Assembly: GCA_002428985.1 (NCBI GenBank)
Contig: DIYL01000053.1
Span: 357,700-421,699 of the forward strand
DNA from: Anaerolineales bacterium UBA6055
GTDB taxonomy: Bacteria > Chloroflexota > Anaerolineae > Aggregatilineales > Phototrophicaceae
Length of the DNA stretch: 64,000 nt
Reading direction: 5' to 3'
The position numbers were made by a program, and so were the translations under genes. The notes below the pieces were generated by a model. It saw only the letters and a list, made by a program, of their open reading frames with translations. It did not search any database and was not told where the DNA came from. Below are positions 1 through 8,590 of the stretch, piece by piece. Every line of letters starts with the position of its first letter. The first letter of the stretch is position 1.

Positions 1-956
1 ATCGTATCGCGTTCAAATGGTATTGTATACACCATGTAATCAATCCCTGAGTGAGACCGATTCGCAGGTGGCAGATCGATGTAAGCAACACTATTGTTAA
101 ACGTAATGACATCCGATATGTCTTCATAATACCCCTTAGCACTTTGCAATGCTAAGGTACCAGCATGCATACTTCCATCGCTACCAGATACAACAAGATA
201 TTGTCTGGACTCACTACGCCGATGCGAATTGATGTCAATTTCGTATATGAAACTAGATCCAAATACACGTCTATCAAGGGCAGCACGAAGCATTCCAGCA
301 TCATATTCAATGTCATGTTCGTTCAATGTCATGTTGTGCTGCAGGGGAATATCTATCGCTTCACGTGGCAAGCTTAATCCACGATATGCAATACGATCCA
401 AATCACTATAAGATGATTGAAATCTTTTCAGCCCTTGTGGTTCGTCGCCAGATGTTGTTTGTTCGATACCCTGTTGCCGAATAATTTCTACATCAGCTTG
501 AACTAAATCGATCATATGAATGATCATATCGAAAAAGAGATTCACGGGATCTTCTTTAAGGAGCGCCTCAGCGGCTACTTTGATTACAGATTCTTGGTGT
601 TCTTGGAAGTAATCCCGAGCATCAATAACTCGAGCCAGCGCATCTGTCGTAGAGTATGTCTCCAATTGTTCGTAAAGATCATCCAGTGTTACCGCGTTCT
701 CGACGTTGAGATTTGCAGCTAAGGTATAAAGCCGTCCTCGTTCATCATCCTCACTCGAGATTTCTATTTGTCCCGTCGTTTCTAGCCTATTCAAGACTTT
801 GTAGTACATGGTACGACTAACTTCTTCATTCAATTCATGCGTCACATGCTCATATATTTCTCGTACAGACGCACCACCCTCGTCATTTGCTTGACGTTCA
901 CGAAGATACTGTATAATTTTACGCTCTCTGCGAGTTGGAGCATCTATCTGATACAT
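1..956 (-). CDS. nurA: NurA-like nuclease with N-terminal winged helix, partial (3' end off window)
   Basis: I translated this frame by hand; it is open for 318 codons from ATG at 956 and runs off the left edge without a stop. Residues about 8-80 look like a winged-helix DNA-binding domain (REIYEHVTHEL, then KVLNRLETTGQIE). Around residues 253-265 comes VVSGSDGSMHAG, which resembles the Asp-Gly-Ser motif that carries a metal-binding Asp in NurA nucleases. The ATG follows the HerA stop codon with no spacing, so translation is probably coupled. NurA is known as the 5'-3' nuclease partner of the HerA translocase, so the neighbourhood supports the call. The winged helix in front is unusual for NurA. 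The remaining NurA motifs lie outside the window, so the family call is moderate. Confidence 0.6.
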   Translation of the reverse strand, partial: MYQIDAPTRRERKIIQYLRERQANDEGGASVREIYEHVTHELNEEVSRTMYYKVLNRLETTGQIEISSEDDERGRLYTLAANLNVENAVTLDDLYEQLETYSTTDALARVIDARDYFQEHQESVIKVAAEALLKEDPVNLFFDMIIHMIDLVQADVEIIRQQGIEQTTSGDEPQGLKRFQSSYSDLDRIAYRGLSLPREAIDIPLQHNMTLNEHDIEYDAGMLRAALDRRVFGSSFIYEIDINSHRRSESRQYLVVSGSDGSMHAGTLALQSAKGYYEDISDVITFNNSVAYIDLPPANRSHSGIDYMVYTIPFERDT

Positions 957-2561
957 TTAATCAACCTTGTTGCCTTTAATATCATATTTATTTTTCCAGC
1001 CTGATTGATGTAGATCATCCCATATATCAGGTGTAGCTCCACCATGTGTAGTGTTACGTGTACGAATGTCTACAATAGTCGCATGACGAATTGTTTCATA
1101 TGCACCCGTAAGGATACAAACACCTTGTGGAAGCTTTGGTAATTGTCTAATCAAATCTTGTGAAGCATCAGAGAATACGCCCCGCAATGAATCAAGCTGG
1201 TCAGGTTCTATCGAGTGTAGAAAACGTGTTAGTAGACGTTTTAAGATTGATCTATCAACGTCCTGTGGTGACTGTGTAGTTAAAATCAATCCAATCTTAT
1301 AGTGGCGACCAATACGCGCAATTTCGCGTAGCACCTGTGTCGTTATAGATTGTTCATTATTCGGCGCTACTAAATGAAACTCATCAATACTCAAAGCAAC
1401 AAATCTATTCTTCTTATTTGCCGCCAAACGTTGCAAATCACGTGCAATCGAAGCAACTATAAGTTGAAGATCTGATACAAGTAATCCCCTGCAATCAATA
1501 TTGATAATCGCGCCGGGAATAATATACTTTTCCCATTCAAAGGGATTACCAATGTATGGAATTCTATCCAAACTACTGGCACGCTGACGAGCAGGGCGCT
1601 TTGTCCCTGCTTTATCCATATCTAGCTGAGGTGCGACTTCTTCGATTTTTTCTAATAAATCCTCTACCGTGAAGTGTAAACCTCTTGTGGATGTTTTTTC
1701 CTTCAGAAGTGCTTCATGTGCATATCGAATTAGTGTTTCATAGTTAGTACCAGATCTCATCCCAGGAATAGCATTAATAACATCATCTGGGGTCAACGAG
1801 CTTAAGGGGAGTGTAAAACCATTTTTCCCGGGAATCAGATTTGTGCCACCAAGTTCTTCAGTTGCATCAATCATTTCACCGTTAACATCGATATTAATCT
1901 GCGGGACACCCAGCATATACAACTCCTCAGCTAAAACGCCGCGAGTATAGCTTTTGCCTGAACCGATACCGCCACCAATGAATATATGGCGTTGGATGAC
2001 GTCTTTGTTAAGTGTGATTTTGATTGTTCTATCGCCACGTGCATTTCCAATATGCATTCCTCGATCAGGATCAGGTTCGAGTCCAAGAGCAGTAAGAACT
2101 AAGTCACCCGGTGCATACATCACTGGTGAACCTGCCCTTGGTAAGGTCTGTGCTTCACGAATAAATACTTCCCCATTGCTGAGAAAAACAGCTTCTTCTA
2201 GTGGTTCTATCTCCGCCACACGGTAGATTACTGTAGAAGATCCCTCTCCTGCATACTTTGTTTCAATTGGAAGTACATCTCGCAATACAGAACTTGAAGC
2301 ATCTTCATGAGGATTAATTTCCCACACATTCGAAACACGCTCGAGAATCCAGCATTCGTTACCTTCGTTAGTTTTTGTGAGAACAATCACCATAGTTCCA
2401 GGGGAAGGGGAAGGTACGTCTGATGCAATTCGAAAGTGTTGAATATGATAATTTGGAGATTTATCTCTTTCAAAAGCAACCAGTGTACCGATGCGCTGTG
2501 GAGTTTGTTCTACAACCTCTGGAGTTTTAGTACGTTGATTTTTGCCTGGAAGATATTGCAT
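957..2561 (-). CDS. herA: HerA-type hexameric DNA translocase ATPase (DUF87)
   Basis: The 534-residue protein belongs to the FtsK-HerA ATPase superfamily. The N-terminal 170 residues look like the HAS-barrel region. Walker A is GGGIGSGKSYT at about 196-206 and the Walker B/DE motif is SIDEFHLVAP at about 391-400. A likely arginine-finger segment (REIARIGRHYKIG) and sensor segment (LILTTQSPQ) follow. HerA proteins form hexameric rings that move along duplex DNA and feed a nuclease, normally NurA, whose likely gene starts at the next base. It lies 86 bases after the C5 methyltransferase gene on the same strand. A ribosome-binding AAAGG sits eight bases before the ATG. In bacteria such genes are most often in defence loci; a repair role is the alternative. 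Confidence 0.85.
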   Translation of the reverse strand: MQYLPGKNQRTKTPEVVEQTPQRIGTLVAFERDKSPNYHIQHFRIASDVPSPSPGTMVIVLTKTNEGNECWILERVSNVWEINPHEDASSSVLRDVLPIETKYAGEGSSTVIYRVAEIEPLEEAVFLSNGEVFIREAQTLPRAGSPVMYAPGDLVLTALGLEPDPDRGMHIGNARGDRTIKITLNKDVIQRHIFIGGGIGSGKSYTRGVLAEELYMLGVPQINIDVNGEMIDATEELGGTNLIPGKNGFTLPLSSLTPDDVINAIPGMRSGTNYETLIRYAHEALLKEKTSTRGLHFTVEDLLEKIEEVAPQLDMDKAGTKRPARQRASSLDRIPYIGNPFEWEKYIIPGAIINIDCRGLLVSDLQLIVASIARDLQRLAANKKNRFVALSIDEFHLVAPNNEQSITTQVLREIARIGRHYKIGLILTTQSPQDVDRSILKRLLTRFLHSIEPDQLDSLRGVFSDASQDLIRQLPKLPQGVCILTGAYETIRHATIVDIRTRNTTHGGATPDIWDDLHQSGWKNKYDIKGNKVD

Positions 2562-2565
2562 TACA

Positions 2566-2622
2566 TTAACCTTTAACCCTATAACTGGTTACAGGTTAAT
2601 ATAGAACGTATGTGTTTGTCAA
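2566..2622 (-). promoter_or_regulatory. Putative herA promoter with four-half-site operator
   Basis: On the minus strand a TTGACA (2617-2622) and a TATTAA (2597-2602) are 14 bases apart, a slightly short sigma70-like pair. Overlapping and just downstream are TTAACC at 2566-2571, TTAACC at 2573-2578, GGTTA at 2587-2591 and GGTTAA at 2594-2599. Together these form two tandem half-sites facing their inverted copies. A repressor bound here would block herA-nurA separately from the methyltransferase. The regulator is unknown; the Xre protein encoded at 3995 is a candidate. Confidence 0.4.
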
Positions 2623-2647
2623 GTCTGTAAAGGAATCGACTGTTAAC

Positions 2648-3919
2648 TCAAAAACCTTGGCTAAGATCAGAGTAAATTTGCTTTGCAATTTCGCGAGCCA
2701 GCGGTGGAGGAACAGCGTTACCTACAAGTTCCATTTGCTGGCTCTGGCTACCCTCAAAAACAAAACTATCTTGAAATCCTTGTAATCTTGCAGCTTCGCG
2801 AACAGTTAATGATCTGTCATCATCAGGATGAGTAAATCTTCCGCTTCCAGGATTACAAAAACTAGTAGTGATAGTTCGAGATAAACCTTCCCAATGCAAG
2901 CGGCCATAAGCCTGTGAATAGTAGCTCTTGGGCCAATACTTTTTATCAATGTCTTCTAAATCACCTCCCGCTGGAATCTTACAGATTCTTTCAATCATTG
3001 GCTTCATATGACGACGGGCTTTATGATTGTAAAGTTTCACCGATCCTTGTCGAGCATAATCTTGAAAATCGCTTTCACTTTCTTTAATATAATTGACTTG
3101 ATTCTTCCCATTTGCCAACGGATACAAATCGGAAATTGCTTGTCGCACTGTAACAAAAGGTTTCAACTCACTTGTGTTACTCATTTTGCCATGTAGTTCA
3201 GGTAGTGCCCCTACTACAGGATCTGCGCCTAACAGGGCTTGCAGAATTTCTTGGTTATCTGGAGATTCACACTTCCGAGTTTGATAATTGAAGATCAAAT
3301 CCCCCACAAATCCATGAGTTGGCGCAGGGAAAATAGGTTCAACTCCAAATCTTTTATGATATGCAATAATAAAAATTCGATGACGAGTCTGAGGAACACC
3401 ATATTGAGCAGAGTTCAGCACTGCATATCGCACTTCGTAATTGCACTTCAACTCATTTAGCAGTCTCTGAAAAAGCTTGTGAAAAATTAGCTGAGGTACG
3501 TTTTCCATCAACAAGAAATCTGGTTCAAATGCTCGAACAAACTTCAAATATTCGATGACATACTTATTACGTTCATCATTTGGATTTCTAGCGCCAGCGG
3601 AACTAAATCCTTGGCAAGGTGGCCCCCCTAGTAGACCGGATATTTCGCGCCCATCTGCAATGCGCAAAATCATGTCAGTTTCTAGCTCAGTAACATCAGC
3701 TTGTAGATACTCTATATCTGGAAAGTTTGTTTCAAATGTTATTTTAGCTGCTGCTTCAATATCACTTAAGGCAATCAAATCAAAAAGATTTGTCTGCATG
3801 AATCCTTGAGCAAGTCCACCTGCACCTGCGAATAATTCTACTATACCCAAATTCATATGTTGGCGATTAGGAAATGCCGTCTCGTTTTTGTGCTGGGTGC
3901 TTTCTACCATTTCAATCAT
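2648..3919 (-). CDS. DNA (cytosine-5-)-methyltransferase
   Basis: The 423-residue protein shows the ordered C5-methyltransferase motifs. These are motif I ELFAGAGGLAQGF (about 28-40, S-adenosylmethionine binding), motif IV GGPPCQGFSSAG (about 98-109, catalytic Cys), ENVP (about 139-142), TRHRIFIIAYHK, and near the C-terminus GNAVPPPLAREI (motif X). The target recognition region lies between the TRHR motif and GRLHWEGLSRTITT. It would methylate cytosine in a short DNA motif that cannot be read from sequence. It is first of a leftward trio with herA and the nurA-like gene and divergent from an Xre regulator and the Hachiman genes. No conventional restriction endonuclease is adjacent. HerA-NurA or HamAB could be the restricting arm; that is inference. 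Confidence 0.93.
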   Translation of the reverse strand: MIEMVESTQHKNETAFPNRQHMNLGIVELFAGAGGLAQGFMQTNLFDLIALSDIEAAAKITFETNFPDIEYLQADVTELETDMILRIADGREISGLLGGPPCQGFSSAGARNPNDERNKYVIEYLKFVRAFEPDFLLMENVPQLIFHKLFQRLLNELKCNYEVRYAVLNSAQYGVPQTRHRIFIIAYHKRFGVEPIFPAPTHGFVGDLIFNYQTRKCESPDNQEILQALLGADPVVGALPELHGKMSNTSELKPFVTVRQAISDLYPLANGKNQVNYIKESESDFQDYARQGSVKLYNHKARRHMKPMIERICKIPAGGDLEDIDKKYWPKSYYSQAYGRLHWEGLSRTITTSFCNPGSGRFTHPDDDRSLTVREAARLQGFQDSFVFEGSQSQQMELVGNAVPPPLAREIAKQIYSDLSQGF

Positions 3920-3970
3920 GCGGAACCAATCTTCTTTTGGTCAAGTATTCCTGAGAATATACTTTTATGT

Positions 3971-3994
3971 GTGATATACTGTTTGTAGTATACT
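3971..3994 (+). promoter_or_regulatory. Palindromic promoter/operator in the divergent gap
   Basis: The 75-base gap between the methyltransferase and the Xre gene contains TATACT (3975-3980) and its inverse AGTATA (3987-3992), six bases apart. Both can serve as -10 elements. The next gene's ATG follows within three bases and lacks a ribosome-binding site, so its message may be leaderless or start at 4034. A site of this form is typical of autoregulation by small Xre proteins. Confidence 0.4.
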
Positions 3995-4252
3995 ATGAAC
4001 AATACATTTGGTGCAACATACAGGCAACCAACAATGACAGTTAAATTAAAGCTACGCGAACTAGCTGAACAAAGAAATCTAAATCTTAGCCAAGTACAAC
4101 GCGAAACTGGACTTACAATGGGGCTTGTGCGCAGATATTGGTATAACGATACATCATCCGTACAATTAGATGCAATCTGCAAATTAGCATTATTATTGGA
4201 TGTAATGCCAGGAGAATTATTCGAATTCGAATCAGCAACACATTCGACATAA
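3995..4252 (+). CDS. Small Xre/Cro-type helix-turn-helix regulator
   Basis: The 85-residue protein contains an Xre fold: LKLRELAEQRNLNLSQVQRETGL, then VRRYWYND, then QLDAICKLALLLDVMPGELFEFE, which is the usual ending of such domains. An internal ATG at 4034 (MTVKLKL) would give a 72-residue protein containing the whole domain, and neither start has a clear ribosome-binding site. It lies 30 bases before hamA on the same strand and divergent from the methyltransferase. It is therefore placed like a controller protein that times methyltransferase and nuclease expression. The DNA target may be the palindrome just upstream. Function as a regulator is likely; which genes it controls is inference. 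Confidence 0.75.
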   Translation: MNNTFGATYRQPTMTVKLKLRELAEQRNLNLSQVQRETGLTMGLVRRYWYNDTSSVQLDAICKLALLLDVMPGELFEFESATHST

Positions 4253-4282
4253 TAAAGCAAGCAACACCTCAAAGGGAAAATA

Positions 4283-5086
4283 ATGGCGATACATCACAAA
4301 ACGCAGAAACAAAGATGTCAAGCAAAGCATCCGACTAAGATAAGCCATGGGATAGAAGTTGCAAATTTCCAAAATTGTATCATTTACAATCCATATGATG
4401 TCACCGACTTTTTAAAGGGAGCCAGTCGAGTACTTAAAAACCATCTTGGTTCAGTTGATTTTATAGCTAACAAGTCTGACGCGGAATCCAACATTGCAAA
4501 TACAGCAGAGTTTATTGTTTGGTATCTACTACATGATGTTTTGCAATGCTTCAAGAAGCAAAATTCGACCAATGGTCAAAATTATATGTGGGTCAACAAA
4601 GGTTCACCGAACTTTATAGATATAAGGTTTGTCTACAAAAGAAATGATGGAAAATGGTATTTTTCTGTAGTGGAAATAAAGTGGTCTGAAAAGTGCAACT
4701 ACGGTCAAGTTACATCAGGATTATATGAGGACATACGAAAACTATATTACTCTCAGTATTCAGGAGATAGATTGACATCACATATTAGTGGATTTAAGCA
4801 AGCTTTATCACATACATACTGGGAAAAGCCAGAGATAATTGATGAGATATTCAGAGATATTGAAGCGGGAACTGATGCATCAGGAGTAAAGAATATTGAA
4901 TTTTGGGGTGTTTTTGTAAGTGATTGGCTCGTGAATCCTCATCAAGATGCAGATGCATCTTTTGGTACTTTCATTAGCAAAGCAACACGAGATGGGTGGA
5001 AACTAGACTTACTCAAAGGCTTGATGCTTAATATTGAAGATGGGAAAAACCATTTAATCAATTTATCGATGGGTCGTAGCAAATGA
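4283..5086 (+). CDS. hamA: Hachiman protein HamA-like nuclease (DUF1837)
   Basis: The 267-residue protein resembles the DUF1837/HamA family, the nuclease partner of the Hachiman anti-phage system. Residues about 110-135 contain FIDIRFVYKRNDGKWYF followed by VVEIKWSEK, an acidic-then-ExK arrangement expected for a PD-(D/E)xK-like nuclease core. Length matches HamA. An AAAGGGA ribosome-binding site precedes the ATG. Its stop overlaps the hamB start (ATGA), the usual coupling of the two subunits. In known Hachiman systems HamA is held inactive on HamB and degrades DNA after damage or invasion is sensed. The family call rests on the ExK core, the size and the helicase neighbour. Confidence 0.75.
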   Translation: MAIHHKTQKQRCQAKHPTKISHGIEVANFQNCIIYNPYDVTDFLKGASRVLKNHLGSVDFIANKSDAESNIANTAEFIVWYLLHDVLQCFKKQNSTNGQNYMWVNKGSPNFIDIRFVYKRNDGKWYFSVVEIKWSEKCNYGQVTSGLYEDIRKLYYSQYSGDRLTSHISGFKQALSHTYWEKPEIIDEIFRDIEAGTDASGVKNIEFWGVFVSDWLVNPHQDADASFGTFISKATRDGWKLDLLKGLMLNIEDGKNHLINLSMGRSK

Positions 5087-8000
5087 AAGAAGAAATCACT
5101 AATTTGCTGAGTAAAATCGACTTGACACAGCTTCGAGCTGTTGATCATGCACTAGCAGCTTCACTCCGTAATTCTGAACTTTCAGGTGAATTATGGTTAG
5201 CTGGAGAAAATATTGCTCTCAATACACTTGTCCTAATCGAGGATAAAATCTACAAGTTCGATGCAGATGATGTTGACGGGATAATTGAGGAACCCATCAA
5301 CCTATGCGGATATATTCTGTGGAGTGCGGCTCAGCGTAAACAACAGAACGGTATTAAAAATAGTGATCTTACTTTAGTTGATGATGCATGTTATCTCGCC
5401 ATCAAAGCAATAATAGCATTTCTTTACTGTGCCAATATCGCCAATGCAAATTCGATAAATAAGAATATTCGTGAATGGTCTGTTTCAAACAAGTCGTACG
5501 AGTTATTCATGGATATAGTTGAGAGCATTTGCTCTTTAAAGGTAAAAGAGCATTCATACTCCTCGTCTGTTCAACTAATTACCTACTATAAGAATGCAAT
5601 GGATTCTGATACAAGTGATTATTTGAATTTGGTTGAGTTAATGCAAGAAGATCTCCGCGAAATTTCAGATGGTGTAAGCTCAAATAGTGTGTCTTCCTTA
5701 TGCTATAGCTTTCAGACTATAACTAGATGGTTAACAGAGTTACTTGCTTCAAGAGTAATAAGAAAATATTTACCAGATAATCGATCATCAATTCGATATA
5801 TAACTTCCATTAAAAAACATGGACCGTTCTATTTATTTCCATCTCAGAGAATTGCTTTCAACAAACTACACAGCTCCTCACTCGACACAAATCTATTGAT
5901 TACATATCCGACAAGTACTGGGAAAACATTTCTGGGTGAGGTTTTTGGTTTACAACCCATTCTTGAGGACATTGAGGGAATAACAGTACTTCTTGTACCC
6001 CTCAGAGCACTAGTCACACAGAATCGATTAAATGAAAAGTTGCGCAATAGATTAGAAGGAACTGGAGTAAAGTTCATTTCTGCGATGGGTGGTTACATGA
6101 ACGAAATAGAAGATTTAGAAGAGATAACTTCTCCTATTTTTATAGTGGCAACCCTAGAAGCATTTGACTACATTTGGCGCACAAAATCACATGTAAGAAA
6201 AAATACTAAATCCGTAATTATCGATGAATTCCAACTGATCGAACAAACAGGGAGAGGGATTCTCTTAGAGTGTATGTGTGCAAACTTTATGGATTACAAA
6301 CTACATGGCTCTTTGAAGAGAATAGTTTTATTGTCAGCAGTTGTTGATCAAACAAAACATTTACAAGAGTGGCTTGATATTAGTGAAGACAATGTATTGC
6401 ATACTTTTTGGAAAGCAACAAAAACCCGCTTCGAAATTCAAACCAATGATTATGTTGCAGAATATATTATTGATGATAACAGTACAACAAAAAAGCATGT
6501 GTTAGACCGTTGGGATTCCTCAAGCGGTGTCCAGCAACAAGCCTCCAAGAAGAATAGGAAGAAACGCAACCAAAATACGGAGAAAATTCATCATGCAACC
6601 GCTCACTTAGCTATAAACACTTTTAGGAAATTAAATGGAACCACTTTAGTAGTTTGTAATAGTCGAACAACAACACGTTTAATAGCAATGCATGCAATTC
6701 TCATACTACGAGGTAAAAATGAGTCTGAGCTACAAATTACACGGGTAGTTCAAGAATTATTGGATTTGATTGATGTAAAATATCCAGAATTCAGTTTCCT
6801 CAAAACGTCAATTCGATATGGTATATGCTTTCACAATTCTGAGCTACCGTATCAAGTCAGAGAAAAACTCGAAGATATAATCGACACGGGATATTTCAAA
6901 GTGGTTGCGTCAACTACAACACTTGCTGAAGGTGTTAATCTGCCGTTTCGAGCTGTGATTTTAGAAAACTGGACTTGGTCAGATGCTGATAAAGGTAAGC
7001 CATTCAAGCCCCTACTTGTCAGAAATATTATTGGGAGGGCTGGAAGAGCGGGATACCATGTAGAGGGTGACGCAATATTTGCTGATAATATCAGGGCACG
7101 CCGCATCAGCAATCCACTTGAAGTGCTTCAAAGTGCCTTACAAAGTAAAGATGTTGAGTTAGTTTCAAGTCTCATTTCTGTTGATTTAGACATATATGGG
7201 CAGTATTTACTCGAACCTAATAATAATTATGATAAATGGAGATTAGCAGAATCTATAAAAACAAGAGCTACAACTCAGTCATGCTTAGCAAGTTATATCA
7301 GCCAAAAGAACCTAGAAAATCCTGTTGATGATTTTATTTCTAGGCTTTACGTTTTTGACCTTGATCGAAACAAGAGTCAAATACTTGAAAACCAACTTGC
7401 CAACTATCTTGAAAAACAATTAGATGAATCTACAAAAAACAAGCTTCTGACCAGAAATTCACCTGTACGTCTCACAACATTAGGAGAATTAGCAAATGAA
7501 ACTGGTTTGGCTCTTGAGAGTTGCGGTCTAATTCTTGACTTCCTACAAGATCCTAGTTTACCATCGAAACCATCGAGGAGTTCCAAACTTATAAAGCAAT
7601 TCAACCTTTATTGGAGTCCTATACTAGATGCTTGTTTCCATTCTCTGAGAAATACACTAGAGTTACAATCTTCATGGCTCAAGGATGGAGAAAAATACGG
7701 AAGTATAATTAAGAATGACACATTATTTTTGTTTATGACTGCATGGTGTTCTGGTTGGTCATACTCTTCGATAATTTGGTTGCTTAAATACAGAAAGGGA
7801 AATCAAAGTGCTAAATGGAAATGGCCCATTGATGACCTAACTTCTGATATAAATCTCATCAGTGATCTACTTAGCGTACAACAATTTTGTGCATCATGGT
7901 TCTCTTATCAATGGCACTGGATACTGAGTGGAGCAACACGACTAGCTAGCTCAGAAAATAGCACAATAATTGAGGACTTACAAAACCTAGCCTCAAAACT

Positions 8001-8274
8001 CAGATATGGCGTCAGTTCAGAGTTAGCAGTATCTATAATTGTTGAAGAGGATTTTCCTGGAAACCGTACACATGCCCAGATTATATCGCAATTAATATTG
8101 CAAGCAAGAGGTATAGAAACAACTACTATAAATGAGCTATTCGAATTAGAGAATTTACCAACTAGGGAAGATCTATTAACAATTTCTCTGGATCAAGATG
8201 GTTACTCACGCATAGATCCTCAAACAGCACAGATCATAGCTGACTGGTTTAGACAAAGAAATATTCCATTTTAA
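5083..8274 (+). CDS. hamB: Hachiman protein HamB-like superfamily 2 helicase
   Basis: The 1063-residue protein is a superfamily 2 DNA helicase. A long helical N-terminal region (1-245) precedes the core. Motif Q/I is FPSQRIAFNK then TYPTSTGKT (Walker A about 275-282), motif Ia is LLVPLRALV, and motif II is IIDEFQ (about 380-384, a DEFQ rather than DEAH box). Motif III is LLSA, motif V is TTTLAEGVNLPFRAVI (about 611-626) and motif VI is NIIGRAGRAGY (about 648-658). The 390-residue C-terminal part is helical and unassigned. It overlaps hamA by four bases. HamB is the DNA-sensing motor that controls HamA. The sequence is AT-rich compared with the housekeeping genes to the right, fitting horizontal acquisition. 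Confidence 0.8.
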   Translation: MKEEITNLLSKIDLTQLRAVDHALAASLRNSELSGELWLAGENIALNTLVLIEDKIYKFDADDVDGIIEEPINLCGYILWSAAQRKQQNGIKNSDLTLVDDACYLAIKAIIAFLYCANIANANSINKNIREWSVSNKSYELFMDIVESICSLKVKEHSYSSSVQLITYYKNAMDSDTSDYLNLVELMQEDLREISDGVSSNSVSSLCYSFQTITRWLTELLASRVIRKYLPDNRSSIRYITSIKKHGPFYLFPSQRIAFNKLHSSSLDTNLLITYPTSTGKTFLGEVFGLQPILEDIEGITVLLVPLRALVTQNRLNEKLRNRLEGTGVKFISAMGGYMNEIEDLEEITSPIFIVATLEAFDYIWRTKSHVRKNTKSVIIDEFQLIEQTGRGILLECMCANFMDYKLHGSLKRIVLLSAVVDQTKHLQEWLDISEDNVLHTFWKATKTRFEIQTNDYVAEYIIDDNSTTKKHVLDRWDSSSGVQQQASKKNRKKRNQNTEKIHHATAHLAINTFRKLNGTTLVVCNSRTTTRLIAMHAILILRGKNESELQITRVVQELLDLIDVKYPEFSFLKTSIRYGICFHNSELPYQVREKLEDIIDTGYFKVVASTTTLAEGVNLPFRAVILENWTWSDADKGKPFKPLLVRNIIGRAGRAGYHVEGDAIFADNIRARRISNPLEVLQSALQSKDVELVSSLISVDLDIYGQYLLEPNNNYDKWRLAESIKTRATTQSCLASYISQKNLENPVDDFISRLYVFDLDRNKSQILENQLANYLEKQLDESTKNKLLTRNSPVRLTTLGELANETGLALESCGLILDFLQDPSLPSKPSRSSKLIKQFNLYWSPILDACFHSLRNTLELQSSWLKDGEKYGSIIKNDTLFLFMTAWCSGWSYSSIIWLLKYRKGNQSAKWKWPIDDLTSDINLISDLLSVQQFCASWFSYQWHWILSGATRLASSENSTIIEDLQNLASKLRYGVSSELAVSIIVEEDFPGNRTHAQIISQLILQARGIETTTINELFELENLPTREDLLTISLDQDGYSRIDPQTAQIIADWFRQRNIPF

Positions 8275-8522
8275 CTATCCCAACTTATGTAAAAGATGCT
8301 TAATTCCCTTCCAGTATTCAACAAGACGAATGCAAAAGAAAATCCTCCAAAATATGGGATTTCCTTTTCTCTGGATACTATTTTAAGTTCGAATTTCAAT
8401 TTGTCGGAGACTATTTTACTTGTAGTAAAGTCACATGCATTAAACTTATGATGTATGCCCTGCCAATCTGATAGTATGCCATCTAATAACGAATAGAACC
8501 GCTTAGTGTGATTCTGCTTCAA
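8271..8522 (-). CDS. Small hypothetical ORF convergent with hamB
   Basis: An 83-residue reading frame tail-to-tail with hamB (stop codons overlap by four bases). I recognise no domain. The segment VSDKLKFELKIVSREKEIPYF is encoded partly by an 18-base repeat also present at 11840, so the frame may be a chance one across repeat DNA. It may also be the last part of the decayed minus-strand gene to its right. No convincing ribosome-binding site. Kept only as a possible gene. Confidence 0.25.
   Translation of the reverse strand: MKQNHTKRFYSLLDGILSDWQGIHHKFNACDFTTSKIVSDKLKFELKIVSREKEIPYFGGFSFAFVLLNTGRELSIFYISWDS
8401..8418. repeat. Copy 1 of 18-base repeat TTGTCGGAGACTATTTTA
   Basis: The same 18 bases occur at 11840-11857 in the same orientation, with a near copy at 11786-11804 that has one extra T. 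Chance recurrence of 18 bases in 64 kb is negligible. The two exact copies bracket the decayed gene, the AbrB/GIY-YIG gene and the aldolase fusion, so they may mark the ends of an inserted segment or be copies of a small dispersed element. Confidence 0.7.
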
Positions 8523-8590
8523 TCATTGGCATAGTTCATGAGTATTGACATAGTCTATGTATCGTTTCGGAACTTGTATCAACATAAGAT

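Noticed and set aside
3916..4272. 118-residue minus-strand frame over the Xre gene
   Set aside because: It overlaps the methyltransferase start and the whole Xre gene, has no recognisable domain and contains low-complexity Cys/Ser-rich sequence.
1..8274. BREX, DISARM or classical type II restriction-modification
   Set aside because: No PglZ, BrxL, PLD-DUF1998 pair or adjacent restriction endonuclease is encoded; HerA, NurA-like and HamAB explain the genes better.
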